A stretch of DNA of 35,042 bases from Candidatus Muiribacterium halophilum (GCA_023228995.1 JALOAD010000037.1:1-35042); one strand, 5' to 3'; shown: positions 7,622-16,362, numbered from the stretch's first letter. Notes: generated from the sequence alone by a model not told the origin. A program made the numbers and translations.

Positions 7622-9490
7622 TTATATTCTTCTTCCAGGTAAAACTACTGGATAATAAGATCTCAATAGAGGTCTTTTAAGAACTTTAAGTCTTGCAGTT
7701 GAATTATCAACAGCCCACCATTTACCATAAACATCTTTTTGTACTACTATACCAACATGTCTTGGTCTATCGCCTCTTTTTTTAGTCCAAAATACAACAT
7801 CACCCTTTTTCCAATTATTGCCTGTAACTGTTTTAAAACCAATACTTGTAAGATAATCTCTAAGATATGGACAGTATATTTTAACATTTCTAAATCCAAC
7901 ATCTGCTCTTTTTAGTATTGCACTTACTACAGCTGCACATGCAAGCTTACCATTAGCTGTTGCAGGAGTGTAACAATCAACACCATATATAACATTTGAA
8001 TTGTTAACTGCACCTAAAGCATATCTTGTAATTCTTGCAGCACCGCTTGAAATCGAAGCACCTGCACTTTCTTCATTTGATATAAGTGATGAATAAACAT
8101 ATCCAACTCTACCATCATTTAATTTAATATTAGTCCAACTATCATCTTCTTTTATAACATTAACTACTGTTCCTCTTAAAAGAGTTGTAAGTATTCCAGT
8201 ATTTGTGCCAGGACCTTTTCTTATATTAGCTCTATTTACACTTATATAAGCTTGTTTTTTAGAATTATTATTTGTTGTATTTGAATCATCATCATCCTGA
8301 ACATCATTTGCATTTATGCTAGAAATAAGTCTTTTGGAAGTATAACCGTATTTACCATTTTCCATTTTTATATAATACCATGATGAATTTGCTTCTTTTA
8401 CAATATCAACAATATCACCATTTCTAAGATTTGTAATTATTCCATAAGAAGTGCTTGGACCTTTTCTAACTCTAGCAGAACTTACATTAACTCTACCTTT
8501 ACCTAAACTACTTTCATCTTCATCTATAAAAACTAGATTTGAATGTATATAACCAGGTTTTCCACCATTATATTCAATTTTTAACCAACTTCCTGATTTA
8601 CCTGTTATTTTAACATTATCACCATATTTTAAGGTTACAGCTATTAAATGATTAGTTCCTGGACCTCTTCTAACATTTGCTTTAGTTACTTTAATAGTTC
8701 CATTAAGTTCATCATTATCGTCTTCATCATCAGAAACTTCATCTGTAACTTCAGTTATTTCGATTAATGTTTTGTAAATATAACCTCTTGTATTATTAAG
8801 TTCAACATAATACCATGAATCAGTAGTTTCAAGGATTTTTACTTTTGTTCCATTTCCAACACCCATTATTTTGCTATAAGAAGTGCTTGGACCTTTTCTC
8901 ATATAAGCACCATTTCTAGCTATTACTTTACCATAAGAAATTCTTTCTCTTTCTATTGCTACAATGTCTGAATCTTCTTCGCTAGGTTCTTCTATAGCTT
9001 CTTCTTCATCAGCTTCTTCGTTAGATTCTTCATTAATTATTTGAGCATTTCTGTTTGAATCAATGTCGATATTTCTGGAAATTTCTTCAGAGTATTCAGA
9101 TTCCATCATAATATCTTCAACTATTTTTTCAAGATCTTCAAGAAGATATTCGTATAATTCATCTTTTGATACAACTCCACCTGAACGTGAAAATGTTTTA
9201 TACTTTCTACCCATTTCATTGATATATGTATTTAGAAGATTAACTTTTTCATCATCAAGAACATCTGGAAATTCATTATGCATTTTTTGTATATAATCAA
9301 GAACATCAAATATTACATCTCCATCATCTGCATCTTCATCACCTTGCTCAAATCTTGTTGTAGCTCTTCCAGTACCGTTTAATTCAAGAGCTTTTTCTTT
9401 AAGGAAATCGATTTTTTCATTAAGATCTGCTGCATTAACAAATGATATCAAAAAGAAAAATAAAATAATTATTCCTATACTTTTTCTCAT
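7622..9490 (-). CDS. Secreted cell-wall-binding protein: four SH3b domains + NlpC/P60 (CHAP)-like domain
   Basis: The 622-residue protein begins with a signal peptide (MRKSIGIIILFFFLISFVNA, about residues 1-20). A helical region follows, with a very acidic stretch at about 150-180. Four bacterial SH3 domains lie near 187-244, 264-322, 332-390 and 414-470, each with the (N/Y)(V/M)R(K/R)GP(S/G)T signature and a GY(I/V/T) end; acidic linkers join them. The C-terminal ~130 residues look like a papain-fold peptidoglycan hydrolase: Cys518 (LACAAVVSAIL), GDVVFWT at 563-569, His578 (RHVGIVV) and WAVDNS at 592-597 give a Cys-His-Asn/Asp layout. The ribosome-binding site is GGGGG before the ATG. Its likely role is cell-wall cleavage or remodelling in the periplasm; an inactive binding protein cannot be excluded. 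Confidence 0.85.
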   Translation of the reverse strand: MRKSIGIIILFFFLISFVNAADLNEKIDFLKEKALELNGTGRATTRFEQGDEDADDGDVIFDVLDYIQKMHNEFPDVLDDEKVNLLNTYINEMGRKYKTFSRSGGVVSKDELYEYLLEDLEKIVEDIMMESEYSEEISRNIDIDSNRNAQIINEESNEEADEEEAIEEPSEEDSDIVAIERERISYGKVIARNGAYMRKGPSTSYSKIMGVGNGTKVKILETTDSWYYVELNNTRGYIYKTLIEITEVTDEVSDDEDDNDELNGTIKVTKANVRRGPGTNHLIAVTLKYGDNVKITGKSGSWLKIEYNGGKPGYIHSNLVFIDEDESSLGKGRVNVSSARVRKGPSTSYGIITNLRNGDIVDIVKEANSSWYYIKMENGKYGYTSKRLISSINANDVQDDDDSNTTNNNSKKQAYISVNRANIRKGPGTNTGILTTLLRGTVVNVIKEDDSWTNIKLNDGRVGYVYSSLISNEESAGASISSGAARITRYALGAVNNSNVIYGVDCYTPATANGKLACAAVVSAILKRADVGFRNVKIYCPYLRDYLTSIGFKTVTGNNWKKGDVVFWTKKRGDRPRHVGIVVQKDVYGKWWAVDNSTARLKVLKRPLLRSYYPVVLPGRRI

Positions 9491-9630
9491 ATACTACCCC
9501 CAAAAATTTTAAACTATAGATTAATTATAAGAAAATAATGAATTTTTAACAACAAGTTTTTTTATTATTAAAATTAAAAGAAGTTAATTGAAATTAAAAA
9601 AATTTTAGTTTTGAACATATTATATAAAAA

Positions 9631-9658
9631 AAAGCCGGTTAGATTAATAACCGGCTTT
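9631..9658 (-). terminator. Rho-independent terminator after the flagellin-like gene
   Basis: AAAGCCGGTT (9631-9640) pairs perfectly with AACCGGCTTT (9649-9658); on the minus strand the stem is followed by eight T. It lies 87 bp after the stop of the gene ending at 9745. Confidence 0.9.
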
Positions 9659-9744
9659 ATGGATTTAAAACATTTTTATTTTCTATTATTCTAACTTTTC
9701 CCATTTCACTACTTCACAACTTCACTCTTTAACTTTATTTATAA

Positions 9745-10494
9745 TCAATTAAGTAAATTAAACACACTTGAGGCTGATAATGTAAAATAATCTGATATGT
9801 TTTTAGAACCTATATTATTAAGCATTTCAAATCTTACATTATCGACTGCTGTTTGAGGATCAAAAGTACCTGTTACAACCTGAGCACCTTTTAAAGCATC
9901 ATCATACTGTTGATTAACTCTATCAAGAGAATTCTGAGACTTATCCATTCTGTTAGCAGAATCATCCTGTCTCATAGTTAGCTCAGTTTTAACAAATGAT
10001 AATTTATCATTATCAGGATTTTCAAGAGAAAAACCCTCATTTAAAAGTTCATCCATATTTCTATCACTTCTTAAAAGTTTTTTACCATCAAATTCAGTAT
10101 CTTCATACAATTTTTTAATATTAGAAATTTCCTCATCAACTTTACCTTGTAAAATAGATTTATCTTCTGCTGAAATATCTTCACTATTAAACTGTTTTTG
10201 AAGTTCTGAAATATTATTCAATGATTTTGCAACATCATCATAAGAATCTTTTTGAGTTGAAAACTTATTATACTGTTCTTCATAATTTGATATTTGAGAT
10301 TCATATCTATCAAATCTACCTCTCAAATTCTGTGAAAGTCTTGTATCACTAGCTGCTTCCATAACGCTTTCTTTAATTTTTTCTCTATTGTCAGAATTAT
10401 TTGTATTCTCTACTTTTTCATTTGTAGATTGAACTTTTTTATCTACTCTAAATAAATCATTATAAGACATTGAACTACCAATTGAGTCAACCAT
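9745..10494 (-). CDS. Flagellin-like coiled-coil protein, function unknown
   Basis: This 249-residue, mostly helical protein has no signal peptide. The centre (residues about 53-141) follows the plan of the flagellin N-terminal D0/D1 helices: LSQNLRGRFDRYESQISNY, then SLNNISELQKQFNSEDIS, then a helix leading to TEFDGKKLL at 133-141, the hallmark of flagellin and hook-associated proteins. The last 50 residues (LKGAQVVTGTFDP to ASSVFNLLN) resemble the flagellin C-terminal helix ending in a VLxLL-type motif. It differs from flagellin in its extra polar N-terminus and the absence of a conserved start. No flagellar gene is nearby. The start at 10494 is fixed by GGAGGTGA 5 nt upstream; the frame runs 5 codons further to a TTG. 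It is a single-gene unit with its own terminator. The flagellin relation is inferred from pattern, not alignment. Confidence 0.7.
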   Translation of the reverse strand: MVDSIGSSMSYNDLFRVDKKVQSTNEKVENTNNSDNREKIKESVMEAASDTRLSQNLRGRFDRYESQISNYEEQYNKFSTQKDSYDDVAKSLNNISELQKQFNSEDISAEDKSILQGKVDEEISNIKKLYEDTEFDGKKLLRSDRNMDELLNEGFSLENPDNDKLSFVKTELTMRQDDSANRMDKSQNSLDRVNQQYDDALKGAQVVTGTFDPQTAVDNVRFEMLNNIGSKNISDYFTLSASSVFNLLN

Positions 10495-10569
10495 ATAATT
10501 CACCTCCAATTTAGCGTTAAAATAATCTTGTATATATTATATTATAACATAATTTTACAAAAAATGCTA

Positions 10570-12702
10570 TTATGCTTTTTTTATACTTAATGAAATTCTT
10601 TTTCTATCCTTTTCAACTTCAAGAACTTTTACCTTTACAATCTGACCAACTTTAAGAACTTCTTCAGCTTCTTTTATAAACTTATCTGATATTTCAGATA
10701 TATGAATTAAACCATCCTGATGAACTCCAATATCACAGAAAGCTCCAAATTTAGTTATATTAGTAATTTTTCCTGGTAAAATCATATCAACTTTCAAGTC
10801 AGATATTTCTCTAATATTTTCATCAAAAACAACATTTTCAAATTTTGATCTAGGATCTCTACCAGGTTTTTTCAATTCTTCTTTTATATCTTTTAATGTA
10901 AAAATACCGGTTTTATCATCAATAAATAAATTCAAATCAACATTATCAACAATATTAGGATTAGCAATAATTTCTTCAATATCTTTTTTTAAATAAGAAC
11001 ATATTTTTTCAACCACATAATAATGTTCAGGATGAACTCCTGTATTATCAAGAGGATTTTTACCAACAACCCTTAAAAAACCAGCCGCCTGTTCAAAAGC
11101 TTTAGGACCAATACCAGGAACTTTTTTAATTTCCTTTCTTGTTTTAAAACTACCCTTTTCTTCTCGATAATTAACAATATTTTTAGCTGTTTTTTGAGTA
11201 AGTCCAGCAACATATCTTAAAAGAGTATGACTTGCAGTATTAGCATTTACACCAACTGAATTCACACAACTTACAACAACTTCATCAAGTTCTTTTTTTA
11301 AAAGAGATTGTTCAACATCATGTTGATACTGTCCAACTCCAATACTTTTAGGATCTATTTTTACAAGTTCTGACAAAGGATCTTGCAATCTTCTACCAAT
11401 ACTTATAGCACCTCTTAAAGTAAGATCAAGTTCTGGAAATTCTTCTCTTGCTGTATCTGAAGCTGAGTATATTGAAGCACCTGATTCATTTACAATTACA
11501 ATTTCAGCTTTAATATTATTTTTTTTGAAAACATTGTTTATAAACATGTGAACTTCTCTTGAACCAGTACCATTTCCTATAGCAATATAACTTATGTCAA
11601 ATTTTTTCATTATATCAACCAATTTAACTTCTTCACCTAAAGATGAATTATTCCAAAATAATACATCTCCTTTTAAAAAATCCCCAGTATTAGATAATAT
11701 TGCTAGTTTTGCTCCAGTACGAATTCCAGGATCTACTGCTAGAATATTTTTTTGACCTAAAGGTGATTCCATAAGAACAGCTCTAAGATTTTTTGAAAAA
11801 ACTGATATAGATTCAATATCAGCTCTTTCTTTAAGAAGTTTTTTAAATTCATTAACCATAGAAGGTCTTACAAGTCTTTTAAAACTATCCTTCACAGCAT
11901 CAGAAATTACATTTTCAAAAATATTACCCTGTTTACCACAATATTTTGTTTCAATATTGTTTATCAACCAATCTTCTTCAAAATTTATATCAATATTTAA
12001 TTTTTTTTCATTTTCGCCTCTAAGCATAGCATGAATTCTATGAGAAGGAATATTTCTAATATCCTGAGAAAAATCTGAATAATTTTCAAATTTATTTTTT
12101 TCATCTTCAGTACCTTTTTTCTTAAAACTTGTAAAAAGTCCTTTTTTATTAATGTTTTCTCTAATAATTTTTCTAATATTCAAATCTTCAGAAACTTTTT
12201 CAGCAATAATATCTTTAGCACCATCAATTGCTTTTTCAACAGTATCAATACCTTTATTTACATTAATAAATTTTTGAGCAATAGCATTTACATCACCACT
12301 TAATAAATCAGCTTTAAGAAAAATATCAGATAAAGGTTCAAGTCCTGCTTCTTTTGCTTTTGTAGCTCTTGTTGTTTTTTTAGGCTTATATGGTAGATAA
12401 ATATCTTCAAGTTCAGTTCTATTAATTGAATTATCAATAGAATATCTCAAATCATCAGTCATTTTACCTAATTCTTCAATTGTCTGAATAACTGTCTTTT
12501 TTCTTTCTTCAAGTTCTTTAAAATAACTAACTTTATCGCCAATTGATTTAATATAAGTTTCATCAAGATTACCAGTTATTTCTTTTCTATATCTTGCAAT
12601 AAAAGGAAGTGTATTCCCTTCATCAAAAAGAAACGCAGTATTTACAACTTGTTTTTGTTGAATATTTAATTCATTAGCAATTATCTTATAATATTTTTCC
12701 AT
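10570..12702 (-). CDS. tex: Tex family S1 RNA-binding transcription accessory protein
   Basis: The 710-residue protein has all the parts of Tex in order: the helical N-terminal domain (FLFDEGNTLPFIARYRKE near 25-41; LEDIYLPYKPKKTTRATKA near 98-115), a YqgF/RNase H-like domain from LAVDPGIRTGAKLAIL (321-336) to about 440, helix-hairpin-helix motifs around VPGIGPKAFEQAAGFLRV (528-545), and a C-terminal S1 domain (637-707; GKITNITKFGAFCDIGV, then GLIHISEIS). Tex binds RNA and the elongating transcription apparatus in the cytoplasm and is broadly conserved. Length and motifs are normal. It starts 15 bp after the LolA-like gene ends (GGAG ribosome-binding site), so the two form an operon. Confidence 0.95.
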   Translation of the reverse strand: MEKYYKIIANELNIQQKQVVNTAFLFDEGNTLPFIARYRKEITGNLDETYIKSIGDKVSYFKELEERKKTVIQTIEELGKMTDDLRYSIDNSINRTELEDIYLPYKPKKTTRATKAKEAGLEPLSDIFLKADLLSGDVNAIAQKFINVNKGIDTVEKAIDGAKDIIAEKVSEDLNIRKIIRENINKKGLFTSFKKKGTEDEKNKFENYSDFSQDIRNIPSHRIHAMLRGENEKKLNIDINFEEDWLINNIETKYCGKQGNIFENVISDAVKDSFKRLVRPSMVNEFKKLLKERADIESISVFSKNLRAVLMESPLGQKNILAVDPGIRTGAKLAILSNTGDFLKGDVLFWNNSSLGEEVKLVDIMKKFDISYIAIGNGTGSREVHMFINNVFKKNNIKAEIVIVNESGASIYSASDTAREEFPELDLTLRGAISIGRRLQDPLSELVKIDPKSIGVGQYQHDVEQSLLKKELDEVVVSCVNSVGVNANTASHTLLRYVAGLTQKTAKNIVNYREEKGSFKTRKEIKKVPGIGPKAFEQAAGFLRVVGKNPLDNTGVHPEHYYVVEKICSYLKKDIEEIIANPNIVDNVDLNLFIDDKTGIFTLKDIKEELKKPGRDPRSKFENVVFDENIREISDLKVDMILPGKITNITKFGAFCDIGVHQDGLIHISEISDKFIKEAEEVLKVGQIVKVKVLEVEKDRKRISLSIKKA

Positions 12703-12717
12703 AATAACTCCATATTT

Positions 12718-13449
12718 TTATAAACCACTTTTTAAAAGATCAAAAACTTTATCAAGATTACCTTCTTTTAATTGAAGAACTCCACCAATTTTAATATCTC
12801 TCAAATAAACTTCTGTATAATTTCCAGGTATAAGATTATTAACAACTTTTCTTAAAGTAGGAAGATTATATCCTTTTACATTAGTATATTCCATAAAAAA
12901 AACAGTTTTATAGTTTTTTCCCTGTTTATCAAAAAATTCAAACTTATCTATCGCTTCTTTTTTTACATTATAAAAAATTCTAATTTTACTAAAATAACCT
13001 CTAGCACCTTTTTTAATAAGATCAACTATATGATAATTAGCGTTTTTTTCAACAACAACTTCATTGTAATTATACTCGTTTTCAATAGATAAAGCTTTTA
13101 ACTCAGAAAAAGTTAAATCACTTCCAAAAACAGCTTTTTCAGCCTCAGAATTATTAAATTTCATTACAACTTTACCTTCTGACAACCATATATTTTCATC
13201 ATTATAAAATATTTTTGCACCAGCTTCAGTTTCTGGGAAAATAAGATTTATCATAGCTTTTCCAAAACCATCATTGTAATAATTATATCTTTTAATATAT
13301 TCTCTACCATTTCTATATATTTTCATCTCACCATTAAATGATATAGTCTGATTTTTCAAACCTTCTAGTTTTTGTCTCGGAGATTCAGCTTGAACACAAA
13401 TAAACAAGCAGCAAATTATAAATAAATTAAAAATCAAAGATTTTTTCAT
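12718..13449 (-). CDS. LolA-like outer membrane lipoprotein-sorting family protein (exported)
   Basis: The 243-residue protein carries an N-terminal signal peptide (MKKSLIFNLFIICCLFICVQA). The body matches the LolA-like family of PF17131 type: GFGKAMINLIFPETEAGAKI, then IWLSEGKVVMKF, then the diagnostic GSDLTFSEL at 109-117 and a late ...EYTNVKGYNLPT... segment. Such proteins are periplasmic beta-barrel-like lipid or lipoprotein carriers, often paired with RND-type exporters in other genomes; here the downstream gene is tex, which suggests an operon of convenience. Cysteines at 13-14 and 18 lie within the signal peptide, but no clear lipobox is seen. GGAGG stands 5 nt before the ATG. Together with TolC it supports a two-membrane envelope. 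Confidence 0.8.
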   Translation of the reverse strand: MKKSLIFNLFIICCLFICVQAESPRQKLEGLKNQTISFNGEMKIYRNGREYIKRYNYYNDGFGKAMINLIFPETEAGAKIFYNDENIWLSEGKVVMKFNNSEAEKAVFGSDLTFSELKALSIENEYNYNEVVVEKNANYHIVDLIKKGARGYFSKIRIFYNVKKEAIDKFEFFDKQGKNYKTVFFMEYTNVKGYNLPTLRKVVNNLIPGNYTEVYLRDIKIGGVLQLKEGNLDKVFDLLKSGL

Positions 13450-13468
13450 AATACCTCCATGATCTTAT

Positions 13469-13575
13469 AAAATCAGCGAAATGGTGAACCAAAATGTTCA
13501 CCGAACATTTTTTGGCGAAATAGATTTAAAGCTTTTACTATCTCACCATCTAACAGCTTTATCTATTACTGATTT
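13469..13575 (+). repeat. Family B palindromic repeat, partial copy
   Basis: It opens with AATCAGCGAAATGGTGAA, then AAAATGTTC-ACC-GAACATTTT (a 9-bp stem with 3-nt loop), and ends TATTACTGATTTTAT. Compared with the copies at 27855 and 32427 the right half is degenerate. It lies upstream of the LolA-like gene's start. Confidence 0.7.
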
Positions 13576-13577
13576 TA

Positions 13578-13866
13578 TACCGTTTTTATACGCTCTCATA
13601 CGCTTCACATACCGCTCTTATACCGTTTTTATACGCTCTCATACGCTTCACATACCGCTCTTATACCGTTTTTATACGCTCTCATACGCTTCACATACCG
13701 CTCTTATACGCTCTCATACGCTTCACATACCGCTTTTATACGCTCTCATACGCTTCACATACCGCTTTTATACACTCTCATACGCTTCACATACCGCTTT
13801 TATACGCTCTCATACGCTTCACATACCGTTTTTATACGCTCTCATACGCATCACATACTGCTCTTA
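13578..13866 (+). repeat. Tandem array, three 43-bp then five 32-bp units, with 10-11 bp sub-period
   Basis: Units of 43 bp start at 13578, 13621 and 13664; 32-bp units start at 13707, 13739, 13771, 13803 and 13835. The 32-bp unit is itself three steps of 10, 11 and 11 bp (TACGCTCTCA, TACGCTTCACA, TACCGCTTTTA); the 43-bp unit adds one more 11-bp step (TACCGTTTTTA). The three 43-bp units are identical, and the 32-bp units differ at a few positions. No unique spacers exist, so it is not CRISPR. The frame through it is open only because the repeat lacks stops. Confidence 0.95.
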
Positions 13867-13978
13867 TACTTCTTCTCTAAAAACATTATATCACAATTAA
13901 TCTGTAGAAAAAATATTTTTAGCCGATATTAGAAGAGAATAAAAGAAAATCAAAGATTCAATAAACAAGGATGTTAAA

Positions 13979-15115
13979 TTGAAAAAAATTTTATTTCACA
14001 TATTATTAATTTTAATAATCAATACATTTACAGTTTTTTCTCAAAATTCTATTAAATCAGATATAATCGAGTATTTTGAATATATAAATTGTAATAAAGA
14101 TTATATAATATTTCCAATTGATATTCCTCAAAATACAATAAATGAACTTTTACAATTAAAAAAAACAATTAGCAATGAACTATTATGTCAAAATCTTAAA
14201 AAAAGCCTAAAAAACAAGTCATTTAATGGAATCGATGAAAGAATATGCTATTCTCAAGATGAAAATATGCTTATTTTTATATCAGTATTAAAAAAACTCA
14301 ATATAAATCACAAAGTGTTTTACAATATCAAAAATAACAATTTATATGTAAAATGTGAAAATGAATATTTTTCATTTAATAATTCAAATCAATTAAAAAC
14401 AGAATATATATCAGAAAACAATAGAATATACATGAATTTATTTGATATAATCAGTTATTCTCTAATATGCAATAATGAGAATTTATTAAGTATTAAAAAA
14501 CTTGATAATATACAAAGTGCAAAAATTGCTACAAAAATTTCACCATATAACAATGTAATTAAATTTTTAGCATTAAACAAAACAATATCACAAAACAAAT
14601 TACAAATAAACAGCAATGAAATAGACGAGTTAATAAAAGAATTTCCCCATAATTTCAAATCAGATATATATACAAAACTCATGGAATATAGCATAATAAA
14701 ACAAGATTATTTTGAAAGTCTTAAATATTGTAATTATTTTAACAAACTAGTAAAAGAACAAAAAATAATTCCAGAAGAAAAAGAAATCCTTTTTACTGAA
14801 TACATAATCCCAATAATATGTTATAAAAAATTAAATAATTTATCAGGAATTAAAAAAACAACACAAAAAATAAATACAATTTTAAAAAATAAATATTTTA
14901 ATGCAGATATAACAAGAAAAGCTATATATTTTTTAGCAAGCTCAGATTTTTATGAAGAAGCAGTGGATTTATCATTATTATGGAGTAAAATAAATTCAGA
15001 AGATATAGGACTTATAAATATAAAAAATTTCATATCAAATCTATGCAATAATGATAAATATATAGAAAAAATAGATAAAGCAATTAAAAGCAAAAAAAAA
15101 TATTCTATGTTATAA
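13979..15115 (+). CDS. Exported hypothetical protein with TPR-like helical C-terminus
   Basis: The start is a TTG at 13979, seven nt after AAGGA, giving a good signal peptide (MKKILFHILLILIINTFTVFS). The 378-residue product is rich in Asn, Ile and Lys. The first half includes a Cys-containing segment (LLCQNLKKSLKN, then ERICYSQDENMLIF). The second half is a series of amphipathic helices (FPHNFKSDIYTKLMEYSII, DYFESLKYCNYFNKLV, AIYFLASSDFYEEAVDL) of the sort seen in tetratricopeptide-like proteins, though no exact repeat is visible. I do not recognise a family. It lies 29 bp upstream of the AMMECR1 gene on the same strand and is probably co-transcribed with it. An exported protein is inferred from the signal peptide. 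Confidence 0.75.
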   Translation: MKKILFHILLILIINTFTVFSQNSIKSDIIEYFEYINCNKDYIIFPIDIPQNTINELLQLKKTISNELLCQNLKKSLKNKSFNGIDERICYSQDENMLIFISVLKKLNINHKVFYNIKNNNLYVKCENEYFSFNNSNQLKTEYISENNRIYMNLFDIISYSLICNNENLLSIKKLDNIQSAKIATKISPYNNVIKFLALNKTISQNKLQINSNEIDELIKEFPHNFKSDIYTKLMEYSIIKQDYFESLKYCNYFNKLVKEQKIIPEEKEILFTEYIIPIICYKKLNNLSGIKKTTQKINTILKNKYFNADITRKAIYFLASSDFYEEAVDLSLLWSKINSEDIGLINIKNFISNLCNNDKYIEKIDKAIKSKKKYSML

Positions 15116-15144
15116 TATAACAATCAAAACTTTTTGGAGAACTT

Positions 15145-15723
15145 ATGGCTGATATTAAAAAAGAACCTGAAATTTTTTCAATACCAATAGAAATTCAAAA
15201 ATTCTGTTTAAAAATAGCAAGAGATTCTATACAATCATTTTTAATAAAAAAAGAACATCCAAAAGTAACACTTGAAACAGAAGAACTACACAAAGAAAGA
15301 GCAGTATTTGTAACTCTCACCAAAAACGGAAATTTAAGAGGATGTATAGGAACAACAATGCCACAAACAATATTAAAAAAAGCAGTAGTTCAAATGTCAA
15401 TAGCAGCAGCTTTTGAAGACCCAAGATTTCCACAAGTTACAGAAGAAGAATTAAAACAAATCAAAATTGAAATATCAATTTTATCACCAATGCAAAAAAT
15501 TGATTCACATGAGCAAATAATACCTAATAAACATGGAGTTCTAATCAAAAAAGGTTTTAATAGCGGATTATTTTTACCACAAGTTTGGGAACATTTCAAT
15601 TCAAAAGAAGATTTCATGAATGAATTATGCACACAAAAAGCTGGAATTCACGCAGATTCATGGAAAAACCCAAATGAAAAAGCAGAATTATTTGTATTTG
15701 AAGTTTTCAATTTTTCAGAATAA
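15145..15723 (+). CDS. AMMECR1 domain protein (AmmeMemoRadiSam system protein A-like)
   Basis: The 192-residue protein is a complete AMMECR1 domain: AVFVTLTKNGNLRGCIGT at 53-70 with the signature LRGCIG (64-69), AAAFEDPRFPQVTEEEL at 87-103, IEISILSPM, and GLFLPQVWEHFNS near the end. In many bacteria this protein is encoded with a Memo-family dioxygenase-like protein and a radical SAM enzyme. Neither partner is in this window, so it is an orphan here; some homologues are fused to Memo, this one is not. GGAGA precedes the ATG. The molecular role of the family is not established to my knowledge. Confidence 0.9.
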   Translation: MADIKKEPEIFSIPIEIQKFCLKIARDSIQSFLIKKEHPKVTLETEELHKERAVFVTLTKNGNLRGCIGTTMPQTILKKAVVQMSIAAAFEDPRFPQVTEEELKQIKIEISILSPMQKIDSHEQIIPNKHGVLIKKGFNSGLFLPQVWEHFNSKEDFMNELCTQKAGIHADSWKNPNEKAELFVFEVFNFSE

Positions 15724-15837
15724 AAAATCAAAGCAATTAATGTGACTAAAGTCACAATTAACGCAACAAGTTGCTAATTGAATCCTATGATTAAATAAAT
15801 AAAAATCAATATAATGTCATCCTAGCATGACTTTGTT

Positions 15838-15888
15838 TTTGTCACTAATGTCACAAAGTGACATGTCACGCTTTATCTGTCACAGCTT
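15838..15888 (+). repeat. Family D hairpin repeat
   Basis: TGTCAC and GTGACA form a 6-bp stem with a 3-nt loop, followed by TGTCACGCTTTATCTGTCAC. The same block appears inverted at 2279-2313. Confidence 0.5.
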
Positions 15889-15928
15889 CACAGCTTTTTC
15901 TTTTAATTCGACATTGGAAATTAAAAAT

Positions 15929-15962
15929 CTGTCATCCCGGTACTATTCTGAGCCGGGATCTT
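15929..15962 (-). repeat. Family A hairpin repeat, inverted
   Basis: TGTCATCCCGG and CCGGGAT with a loop containing ACTATTCTGAG; the reverse orientation of the units at 4882 and 5246. Confidence 0.7.
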
Positions 15963-16023
15963 CTTTAGCTTTATAATTACCTATTATTTCATCAAAGAAA
16001 TATTAATTTATCGGACCACATGA

Positions 16024-16112
16024 AATTTAACTTCCATGTAAAATTCCCTCTTACGATGTTCGCCTTTGCAATACATCCGTATATTGCATACTTCGTAACA
16101 GTCTCCATAGTT
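16024..16112 (-). repeat. Family C structured repeat, well-preserved copy
   Basis: On the minus strand it matches 27771-27850 at nearly all positions. Outer arms TTACGA/TCGTAA (16051-16056 and 16093-16098) enclose an inner hairpin GCAATA/TATTGC (16068-16073 and 16082-16087). Confidence 0.8.
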
Positions 16113-16353
16113 CCTCTTAATTAATTTTCTTTGATTTCATTATTCAAAAAATTTCTCCTTACTTTATATTATCAATTTTTAATTATTAATTATTAATTAT
16201 TAATTTTTAATTGCTCCATTAACACTGTCATCCCGTACAAATGTTAACTGTATTCACAAATATATACTAATCCTACCTTTTTTTCGGTGACAAAAGACTT
16301 TACTTTCACTTAAACTATTTAAATAAATTTAATATGAAAATATCTATAAGATT

Positions 16354-16362
16354 TGTTATAAT
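16354..16362 (+). promoter_or_regulatory. Extended -10 promoter for the korAB operon
   Basis: TGT-TATAAT at 16354-16362 is an extended -10 element; no good -35 is seen at 17 bp. It lies 30 bp before the korA start, leaving a short leader with AGGAGGT as the ribosome-binding site. Confidence 0.45.

Noticed and set aside
13578-13866. CRISPR array
   Set aside because: The units are contiguous and similar throughout; there are no unique spacers and no cas genes nearby.
13481-13900. 139-codon plus-strand frame with Tyr/Ser/His-rich repeats
   Set aside because: It spans a family B copy and the tandem array; the 32- and 43-bp units shift frame at each step and the peptide pattern follows the DNA repeat.
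15742-15775. Terminator or CRP-like site (TGTGACT-AA-AGTCACA) after the AMMECR1 gene
   Set aside because: There is no T-run, the AT-rich palindrome differs from the CRP consensus spacing, and it lies after rather than before a gene; kept only as part of the repeat-rich spacer.
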